5,361 bases of DNA from Treponema sp. (GTDB lineage Bacteria; Spirochaetota; Spirochaetia; Treponematales; Breznakiellaceae), in NCBI GenBank assembly GCA_009786625.1, contig WQRT01000088.1:1-5361 (forward strand). The letters are read 5' to 3'. The first letter of the stretch is position 1. Each line of letters begins with the position of its first letter. Shown here piece by piece: positions 1 through 5,361 of the stretch. Position numbers and translations under genes: made by a program. Under the pieces are notes generated by a model, which saw only the letters and a list, made by a program, of their open reading frames with translations, had not been told where the DNA came from and ran no database searches.

Positions 1-2330
1 TCATCCGCCCATCTGTCATATTGATTGGCGTAGAACTGCCTGAATTTCGTTTCCTGTAAAACAGCGGTTTCCTCGGTCATGAAGCTGAAATAAAGACCGG
101 CTCCGCTTTCGATGGTCTTTAAAAGGTTCAATGTGTAATCTTCCGCCAGATTGATGGCTCTTCCGGTGTAAGGCACAATCCCGTGTAAAGCTATCTGATA
201 AAAAGGAACCGCTGAATCCGTTATGCCGAAACTCTGATCGTTGATAATCATATCTGTAATTATGTTCGCCCAGGGTACTGCGTATTGGAAACCGGCGTTC
301 ACAGCGATTGCGGAACCTGATTCCCTTAAGTCGCTGAACATTTGCTGCCTCATTCTCATGGACGCTTCACGGCTTACACGGCGTCTCTCGTGGTAATCAC
401 CGGCAAGCTTTGACGCCATATTTCTGAACGCGATATTCTCAACTCCGAATGATCCGGCTCTACGCATAAAACGGCGAATCATTGTATCTGTAACAACGGG
501 GCGCGCAAGGTAATTTAATTTTCCCCATTGCTTGCGTTCTCCGAACCAGATGAAACTGTAGGGGAACCGCTCTACCCTGTCACGGCTTACATAGCGGGAC
601 GCGTCCCTGTAAAGGCTGAATCCGCTGAATGTTCCGACATCCCTTACAAACATAAAGTCCGCTTCAGGATATAAAGTAAAATCGTTTTTTTCGGCGGCGC
701 TGAGAATCCTTCTGAAATCTCTCTTGCTTCCAAGAGCTCCAATCAGATTAACTTTAGTCGGGACTGTATGTTCCACGCTGCGGTTAAACCAGCCGTTAAG
801 TTTTACCTGAACATTCCTCCAGCCGAAACCAGCCAAGTCATTGATTATCGACTCTGTCTCTTTGTAAGAAGTAAGTTTTAACGGAAGATCGAAAGGAAGG
901 CCGAAGCGGTGCTGTGTTTTGTTAACGGCTCCGATTACTTCTACAGCGACGGGAACACCCCTTGTTACGCTGTTTGATTTTAGCCGCGGATAATAATTAA
1001 GAAGCCATTCGCGGTACGAATGAGCCATACCCACATATCCCGGATTCTGGCATAGCGTGTAACGCACGGTAATATTTTCACCTTCGGGAAGAGCGGCTTC
1101 ATACAGATAAACCTCGCGCTGATTGCGGCCGGAAATATCCATTCTCGCGCCGTGAATCATATCGAAAAGCGGGTAAACCCTGTTCCACGAACAATTTCTG
1201 CCGGATATATCCGCGCGGATGCTTGCGTAAGCCGCGCCTTCTTCAATAATGCCAAGCAGGGCTGAACCGTTCTTTTGAATACCGAAAGCCGGGAACGGCG
1301 CTTTATTGTCGCTGATTACAGCGACGCGGTGCATTGCCTCATCCCAGCCGTAAACATTAATACTGTAGGGTATTTGATTCTGTTTTCCGTTGTTAAAATT
1401 AATAATAGCGCCGCTGCCGTCCGGGACAAACAGGAAACCTTCATCGGTGGTGTTACCCGCGCCCATAAACGGCAGAAGAGTAAACTGTGTAATTGAAAAA
1501 ACAGAACGGTAACCGATACTGTCAAACGGAACATTTACTACAAGCGATCTTCCGTCAAGAATGTACCTTACGGTAAGGCTGAACGCCGGTTTAACGGATT
1601 CGCTGGAAACCTCATATTTAATGGAATCTTCAAAATATTCATCGTATGTATACCCTGCATCACTAAAGAGCCTTTCCATTACCTCTCTCATGTATTCAGG
1701 CGTATTGTCGCGAAGCACATATAACTTAACTCTGGACAGATCCGGATAATTGGAAAGCAGCGTAGCCCTGTCATCGTTTTGCCGCAGATTATTAATGTCA
1801 TATAACCTGTACGCGGCTTCCACTCTGCGCCGTTCCTCGCCGGGCATTCTGTCAAGAAAAGGAATCATTCTTTCTTCCGGCAGAGCGGGAGGAATGCGGA
1901 AACTGCGGGCGATGTCGCCGACCGTATAGCGCACTTCAAGAACGCCGTCTTTAACTTCATATTCATAAGCGTCTCTTTCAACGCTGTAGACGCCGGATTG
2001 AAGCGTCATGCCGACACCGGAGCTGTCAGCGTAATCAAGCGAAAACTGCGACTCCATCAACTGCCTTGTAACAGGATCGGCATATCTATCATCAGATGGA
2101 TTCGCGGGATTGGATCTCCATTCCACGCCGGTATTTTTATCTGTAAGAATTATCTCGGCTGTTTCGGGGAGAAAACGCAATGACAAATATTGATTTTCCA
2201 GAACCACATCTTCTCCGCCGCCCGCGTATTCATAGACCATTACCGGTTTCGGCCTGGCAGACCTTATGTTACATGAAGCAGCCATGAATAATGTGAATAA
2301 TATCAATAACAACCATGCAGAATTTTTCAC
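1..2330 (-). CDS. DUF5696-type surface lipoprotein, partial at its C-terminus
   Basis: An uninterrupted frame of 776 codons starts with GTG at 2330 and leaves the window at position 1. Residues 1-20 are a lipoprotein signal: Lys2, a hydrophobic core, then M-A-A-S-Cys20, so the mature protein should be lipid-anchored outside the cytoplasmic membrane. Residues about 40-440 look like a beta-rich sandwich, interrupted by a charged helical stretch at about 150-235. The segment at 435-449 (MAHSYREWLLNYYPR) resembles the link that precedes the barrel in several glycoside hydrolase families. From about 460 on, alternating strands and helices suggest a (beta/alpha) barrel, with polar or acidic motifs KLNGWFN (510-516), YPEADF (554-559), AGDYHERR (643-650), DSAVPF (705-710) and LHG (715-717). 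I recognise the whole as DUF5696 from memory of the family; its activity is not established. A glycosidase or glycan-binding role is inference from fold-like features and the transporter operon. The gene follows the Yip1 gene by 8 nt. The missing C-terminus is probably modest in length, but this cannot be seen. Confidence 0.85.
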   Translation of the reverse strand, partial: MKNSAWLLLILFTLFMAASCNIRSARPKPVMVYEYAGGGEDVVLENQYLSLRFLPETAEIILTDKNTGVEWRSNPANPSDDRYADPVTRQLMESQFSLDYADSSGVGMTLQSGVYSVERDAYEYEVKDGVLEVRYTVGDIARSFRIPPALPEERMIPFLDRMPGEERRRVEAAYRLYDINNLRQNDDRATLLSNYPDLSRVKLYVLRDNTPEYMREVMERLFSDAGYTYDEYFEDSIKYEVSSESVKPAFSLTVRYILDGRSLVVNVPFDSIGYRSVFSITQFTLLPFMGAGNTTDEGFLFVPDGSGAIINFNNGKQNQIPYSINVYGWDEAMHRVAVISDNKAPFPAFGIQKNGSALLGIIEEGAAYASIRADISGRNCSWNRVYPLFDMIHGARMDISGRNQREVYLYEAALPEGENITVRYTLCQNPGYVGMAHSYREWLLNYYPRLKSNSVTRGVPVAVEVIGAVNKTQHRFGLPFDLPLKLTSYKETESIINDLAGFGWRNVQVKLNGWFNRSVEHTVPTKVNLIGALGSKRDFRRILSAAEKNDFTLYPEADFMFVRDVGTFSGFSLYRDASRYVSRDRVERFPYSFIWFGERKQWGKLNYLARPVVTDTMIRRFMRRAGSFGVENIAFRNMASKLAGDYHERRRVSREASMRMRQQMFSDLRESGSAIAVNAGFQYAVPWANIITDMIINDQSFGITDSAVPFYQIALHGIVPYTGRAINLAEDYTLNLLKTIESGAGLYFSFMTEETAVLQETKFRQFYANQYDRWAD

Positions 2331-2334
2331 ATAA

Positions 2335-2340
2335 CCCCCT
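2335..2340 (-). promoter_or_regulatory. Ribosome binding site that decides the GTG start of the lipoprotein
   Basis: AGGGGG lies 4 nt before the GTG at 2330-2328 and overlaps the TAG stop of the Yip1 gene (2341-2339). An ATG at 2332-2330 is out of frame and is followed at once by TGA. The next in-frame ATG (codon 16) would cut away most of the signal peptide, so GTG is the only sensible start. The 4-nt spacing is short, and together with GTG this suggests modest initiation or reinitiation by ribosomes finishing the Yip1 gene. Confidence 0.7.
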
Positions 2341-2995
2341 ACATAAACCTGAACATTATTTCTTTATACAGCGATATAAAATATGCGGCAGCATCGCTTA
2401 CAAGGCTGAAAAAAATGACAAAAATAAACACCATTACGCCCATCCCTACAATCGTTAAAAGGCTGGAGAGTAATGTTTTAATAAGGCTGTAATCGTGCAC
2501 CATCATCATCGCGGCGAGTATCAAGATGCCTGTCCAAAGAGCGGCGAATCCCGCGAGCACCCAATAGATCGCGCCTTCCTCGAAAGTGATAAACTGGCTA
2601 AGAAGGATCATAATGGCGTTTATAATCACATACGGAGTCAGCGCATAACAGACAGACATATATATTTCTAACATTCTGCCCTTGCCGTCCATAAGCGTTG
2701 TAAGGCTCCAGTTCGCCACCGTCCATAAAAAGACAGGCAGAAGAATACGCATAGCGACTATGACAGAATTAAAATATTCCATGTTAATCGAAACAAACTG
2801 GAAATTGGTCAGCGTCAGGCGGAGAACCTCGACTATAACGGCAAGCGCGATTATAATATTCGCGGCGCCTATGGAGCCGCGTTTTTCATGGGTCAAATCC
2901 CAAAAACCGTCAAGCGGATGGGTAATTACATAAAGAGAATATTTAAGCGTTTCTCTGAGGTGCTCCCACCACGCCTTTTCCAAGAGGTATTTCAT
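2339..2995 (-). CDS. Yip1 family multi-pass membrane protein
   Basis: This 218-residue protein is very hydrophobic, with about five predicted membrane spans near residues 43-62, 75-98, 113-135, 143-165 and 173-199. Its N-terminal about 40 residues are cytosolic in character and carry HPLDGFWDLTHEKRGS (26-41), the usual entry segment of bacterial Yip1 proteins. NWSLTTLMDGKGR (95-107) and YALTPYVI (117-124) are the other family hallmarks. Length and layout fit the Yip1 family (Pfam PF04893). In eukaryotes, Yip1 proteins act with Rab GTPases in vesicle traffic; the role in bacteria is not known. The ATG overlaps the TGA of the propeller gene by 4 nt (ATGA, 2995-2992), and an AAGGAG site lies 11 nt upstream of the start, so the two are probably translationally coupled. 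Given its place between a tethered propeller and a surface lipoprotein, a membrane scaffold or assembly factor for the transport complex is plausible, but this is inference. Confidence 0.85.
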   Translation of the reverse strand: MKYLLEKAWWEHLRETLKYSLYVITHPLDGFWDLTHEKRGSIGAANIIIALAVIVEVLRLTLTNFQFVSINMEYFNSVIVAMRILLPVFLWTVANWSLTTLMDGKGRMLEIYMSVCYALTPYVIINAIMILLSQFITFEEGAIYWVLAGFAALWTGILILAAMMMVHDYSLIKTLLSSLLTIVGMGVMVFIFVIFFSLVSDAAAYFISLYKEIMFRFM

Positions 2996-4431
2996 GCTTC
3001 TCTTATCTCCTTGACAGTTTTAATTGTAAGTTTTATAGCCGGCGGCAGGATTATAACCAATCCCAGAATTAAGAGCATCCACCAAAGATTTTCTTCCATC
3101 CATTGCTTGCGGTATAACTGGAATGCTTTTCCGTAACCTTCGCGGTAATGTTTCAACTGGTAATACCGCATCGCTTTTAAGAATTCACCCTGACGCAGCG
3201 CCGCTCTGCCGATGCCGATATAAGCGAGATCGTAATTTCCGTTCATTTTTAAAACATCGTCCCACACTTCGGCGGAAGACTCATAACGTCCGGCTTTATA
3301 CTCGTTTAAAGCGCGGTTGACTAAAGCTCCGTACCCTGTCAAATCAAAACGTGTAAGCGATGCGGCTCTGGAATCGAGCGTGTATATGGAATAACCCATA
3401 TTTTCGATGGCAACAGGAATAAGGAATGTTCCTTCGCGGTTACCAAGCCCGCCGAAAACATAAAGCAGGTTTCCCTGAAAATCGTAAAGGAAAATGCGCC
3501 CGCGCGTTCTGTCAAAGCACGCGTATGAATCGTTGTCAAAAGCGACAACATCGATAAACCGCGATCGTCCGCTAATGCCTCCGGCGTTGCCGTAAACCAA
3601 ATCGCCTTCGGGATCTTCATAACCGTTGCGGATAAGAATATCCTGCCCCATTGCGTTAAGACGGCGAACAGGCTCTGTCTGCCCTGCGGAGTTTGTAACG
3701 TAAATAAATCCATCACGGTCAAGGACGAGATTGCTGTACTCTGTCGGCACAAACAGATCCATTCTTGCTCTTTGCGCTTGCGTGGACAGCATCTTCCATA
3801 TATAGTCCAACGGATTGGGATATACCTTGTTCGCGCCCATGTACCCGGAAAACTCGCCGCGGCTGTCAAACTCCATTAATCCTTTATTGATGTTGTTTGC
3901 CTGGACAAACAGGCGGTTGGCGAAATCCACAACAAGTTTACAAGGAAGAAAATCGGTAGAGTCGCCAATGCTTTCATCATCCGGTTTATAAATCGCATAA
4001 TGGAAATTCCAGTTATTATCAAGCACGAGAACCCTGTTATTGCCCGTGTCCGCGATATAAAGATCGCCGTTCCTGTTCTCGAAAATATCCATCGGATTAT
4101 TGAAAGCGGATCGCTCTCCGTTAATTGTTACGGCTGAAACAACGTCGCTTACAACATGATCGCCGTTCTCATTAACTTCAATTTTAACAATCCGGTTGTT
4201 TCCTGAATCGCAGATATAAATACGGTTATCCCTGATAAATAATCCTTGCGGATCTCTGAAATGATCAATACCAAGCGTAGTGCCAAGCAGATAAGCGCTT
4301 ACTCTGTAAGCATCGGGAGACGCAACCTGTTCGCGCCAGAAATCATAATTGTAAGTGTAATTAGACGGCTCGGCATATAACGCGCCAAGCGCGAAGGTAA
4401 ACGCAAGTAACAAGATAGATATTTTTTTCAT
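2992..4431 (-). CDS. Secreted NHL-repeat beta-propeller with TPR-like helices and a C-terminal membrane anchor
   Basis: The 479-residue protein starts with a signal peptide (1-20, cleavage likely after ALYA, before Glu21). NHL-type blades follow at roughly 58-86, 111-138, 161-188, 232-258, 290-318 and 337-363. The first two carry the clear signatures YICDSGNNRIVKI and YIADTGNNRVLVL; the later ones are more divergent. Six blades make a complete propeller. An unusual excursion at about 189-231, including a probable helix near 210-224, separates blades 3 and 4. Residues about 368-430 form a TPR-like helical pair (NEYKAGRYESSAEVWDDVL, then GIGRAALRQGEFLKAMRYY). One membrane span lies at about 449-468, followed by a basic tail (KLTIKTVKEIREA). 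The propeller and helices should therefore sit outside the cytoplasmic membrane, anchored by the C-terminus. NHL propellers usually bind proteins, nucleic acid or glycans; the ligand here is unknown. The start overlaps the permease stop by 4 nt, tying it to the transporter as a likely accessory or docking protein. Confidence 0.88.
   Translation of the reverse strand: MKKISILLLAFTFALGALYAEPSNYTYNYDFWREQVASPDAYRVSAYLLGTTLGIDHFRDPQGLFIRDNRIYICDSGNNRIVKIEVNENGDHVVSDVVSAVTINGERSAFNNPMDIFENRNGDLYIADTGNNRVLVLDNNWNFHYAIYKPDDESIGDSTDFLPCKLVVDFANRLFVQANNINKGLMEFDSRGEFSGYMGANKVYPNPLDYIWKMLSTQAQRARMDLFVPTEYSNLVLDRDGFIYVTNSAGQTEPVRRLNAMGQDILIRNGYEDPEGDLVYGNAGGISGRSRFIDVVAFDNDSYACFDRTRGRIFLYDFQGNLLYVFGGLGNREGTFLIPVAIENMGYSIYTLDSRAASLTRFDLTGYGALVNRALNEYKAGRYESSAEVWDDVLKMNGNYDLAYIGIGRAALRQGEFLKAMRYYQLKHYREGYGKAFQLYRKQWMEENLWWMLLILGLVIILPPAIKLTIKTVKEIREA
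3007..3012 (-). promoter_or_regulatory. Ribosome binding site of the Yip1 gene
   Basis: AAGGAG sits inside the last codons of the propeller gene, 11 nt before the ATG at 2995. It is the closest match to the consensus in the window, though the spacing is long. A weaker purine run (AAGAGAAG) lies nearer the start. With the ATGA overlap, initiation is likely a mix of coupling and direct binding. Confidence 0.5.
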
Positions 4432-5297
4432 TCTTTTATCCCCGAATTCGCCATGGTCTGCATGACGTTACTCTGCGCGAAAATAAACATAACCACCGGG
4501 ACGATCATTATGAAAAGTCCGACGGCGGCTCCTACACCCGCGCGGGCGACGCCGACAGTAATTATCTGCGAAAGAGCGTAAGGCAGGGTTTTTAACTGTT
4601 CTGAATAAATAAAGTTGGATGCTCTTGCGTTCCATAAGGCCTGCACGGAAAAAATCATGACGGTCAGCCACGCAGGTTTGATCATCGGAAGGACGATCCA
4701 CATAAAAATGCCGAACTCCTTCGCTCCGTCAACCGTCGCCGCTTCCAGCAGCGTATCGGGTATCGTGTCTATAAACTGCTTTAGTAAGAAGAAGCCTATC
4801 GGCATCGCGAAAGCCGGGACAATAATCGCGAGGTAGGTATCAACCCATCCCAGACGCGCCATTACAAGATAGTTGGGGATCGCTGTTACATAACCTGAGA
4901 ACATGAGGGTGATAATTACGCCCTTGAAAAAAACGCCTGAACCGGGAAACCTGTATTTGGAAACTACAAACGCGCCCATCGACGCGATGATGATAAGCCC
5001 GACGGTTCCTACTACGGTGACGAACACCGTATTAAAAATGTAGCGCGAGAATGTAACCCATGACTTGCTCATGATGATGAACAAATCCTGAAAATTATTA
5101 GTTGTGGGGTTGCGCACGAAAATGTTGGGCGGGAAAAGAAAGATTTCGTTCATCGGTTTAAACGCGTGATTAATGTTAAAGACAAGCGGAAACGCGAAAA
5201 ACAATCCGAAGATCGTAAGTATGGTAAAAATAAAAGCGTCTCCCCCGTAAGAACGGTTAAGCCTTCTGCCGCCAATTAATTTTTTTATTTTTGTCAT
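4428..5297 (-). CDS. Carbohydrate ABC transporter permease, MalG type (CUT1 family)
   Basis: This 289-residue inner-membrane protein is one of the two permease subunits of a binding-protein-dependent sugar importer. Six membrane spans can be placed near residues 21-41, 86-110, 124-144, 154-172, 199-222 and 252-274. The cytoplasmic EAA loop, which docks the ATPase, is at 185-208 (EAATVDGAKEFGIFMWIVLP), with the expected EAA, DGA and LP elements. The C-terminal ending QTMANSGIKE is typical of MalG-type subunits, and full length is normal for the family. The ATG at 5297 is preceded by AAGGGG at 6 nt. The upstream frame ends 10 nt before it, and the propeller gene starts within its stop codon. 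Substrate cannot be told from the permease; the family takes up oligosaccharides, glycosides or polyols. No ATPase is in the window, so either it lies upstream or a shared MsmX/UgpC-like ATPase elsewhere serves the system (inference). Confidence 0.95.
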   Translation of the reverse strand: MTKIKKLIGGRRLNRSYGGDAFIFTILTIFGLFFAFPLVFNINHAFKPMNEIFLFPPNIFVRNPTTNNFQDLFIIMSKSWVTFSRYIFNTVFVTVVGTVGLIIIASMGAFVVSKYRFPGSGVFFKGVIITLMFSGYVTAIPNYLVMARLGWVDTYLAIIVPAFAMPIGFFLLKQFIDTIPDTLLEAATVDGAKEFGIFMWIVLPMIKPAWLTVMIFSVQALWNARASNFIYSEQLKTLPYALSQIITVGVARAGVGAAVGLFIMIVPVVMFIFAQSNVMQTMANSGIKE

Positions 5298-5303
5298 ATA
5301 TAA

Positions 5304-5309
5304 CCCCTT
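5304..5309 (-). promoter_or_regulatory. Ribosome binding site of the permease gene
   Basis: AAGGGG followed by a 6-nt TTATAT spacer precedes the ATG at 5297. It overlaps the TAA stop (5310-5308) of the upstream frame. The GGGGTTAT core is the same as at the start of the DUF5696 lipoprotein gene. Confidence 0.6.
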
Positions 5310-5361
5310 ATGTTCCTACCCGTCTAAGCATTTTTTGAATCGCGGCGTTGCAAAGAATCAT
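5308..5361 (-). CDS. C-terminal end of an upstream gene, possibly the partner (MalF-type) permease
   Basis: Only 17 codons and a TAA stop (5310-5308) are visible, reading M-I-L-C-N-A-A-I-Q-K-M-L-R-R-V-G-T. This is the only one of the three minus-strand frames that stays open from the window edge to just before the permease ribosome binding site. A hydrophobic stretch turning into a basic tail fits the end of a last membrane span in a MalF-type sugar permease. The usual gene order (MalF-type then MalG-type) supports this. The fragment is far too short to prove it; the first Met is surely internal, and the gene begins outside the window. Confidence 0.45.
   Translation of the reverse strand: MILCNAAIQKMLRRVGT

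Noticed and set aside
1275..2183. Several short open frames on the plus strand (for example 1275-1496, 1561-1749, 1998-2183) and a minus-strand frame at 1316-1534.
   Set aside because: All are shadows of the DUF5696 gene, which reads through this region without a break; none has a convincing ribosome binding site or motif.
1..2330. Possibility that the lipoprotein gene is a frameshifted pseudogene.
   Set aside because: Codon-by-codon reading from 2330 to 1 gives 776 sense codons with no stop and family-like motifs throughout; the gene is only cut by the window edge.
2330..2332. ATG as a possible start of the lipoprotein gene.
   Set aside because: It is out of frame with the long coding sequence and is followed directly by TGA; the GTG two bases further on is the in-frame start.
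2682..3320. Plus-strand frames opposite the Yip1 and propeller genes.
   Set aside because: They are antisense to strongly supported coding sequence, have no family resemblance, and overlap one another in different phases.
3339..3869. A 176-codon open frame on the minus strand inside the propeller gene.
   Set aside because: It lies wholly within the well-supported NHL frame in another phase, has no recognisable motif, and its arginine-, threonine- and serine-rich composition is that of an out-of-frame reading.
4468..4701. A 77-codon minus-strand frame inside the permease gene.
   Set aside because: It overlaps the EAA loop and last spans of the permease in another phase; it has charged, low-quality composition and no family resemblance.
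1..5361. tRNA or rRNA genes, CRISPR arrays, insertion sequences, terminators, riboswitches and internal promoters.
   Set aside because: Essentially all of the window is coding; the only gaps are 8 and 10 nt long, and I saw no repeat arrays, inverted-repeat ends or hairpin plus T-run structures.

Overview
The window is one dense stretch of minus-strand genes with no RNA gene, mobile element, CRISPR array or long non-coding gap. Read from high to low coordinates (the direction of transcription) it holds: the last 17 codons of an upstream gene (5361-5308); a MalG-type carbohydrate ABC transporter permease (5297-4428); a secreted, C-terminally anchored NHL beta-propeller protein with TPR-like helices (4431-2992); a Yip1-family multi-pass membrane protein (2995-2339); and a large lipoprotein of the DUF5696 type that starts with GTG at 2330 and runs off the window at position 1 with 776 codons visible. 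The spacings are 10 nt, a 4-nt overlap, a 4-nt overlap and 8 nt, so this is almost certainly the inside of a single operon. Neither its promoter nor its terminator lies in the window.

Organism: the sequence does not identify it firmly. GC content is moderate, with weak-to-medium GGGG-type ribosome binding sites. The lipoprotein signal ends M-A-A-S-C, with Ala rather than Leu at -3, a relaxed lipobox common in spirochaetes. Together with the style of the propeller signal peptide, this makes a Treponema-like spirochaete my first guess at low to moderate confidence. A Gram-positive bacterium of the Paenibacillus/Clostridia type, where I recall similar gene sets, is the alternative.

How the genes may work together: the permease belongs to the CUT1 class that imports oligosaccharides or glycosides. 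The partner permease probably ends just upstream, and the solute-binding protein and ATPase are not in view. Downstream, tightly coupled, are three proteins with no settled function: an extracytoplasmic propeller tethered to the membrane, a Yip1 membrane protein, and a surface lipoprotein with a predicted beta-sandwich plus barrel layout resembling glycoside hydrolases. My inference is a membrane-associated apparatus that captures and perhaps trims a glycan and hands it to the transporter. The substrate and the roles of the three accessory proteins cannot be read from the sequence, and they are the part of this window most worth following up.
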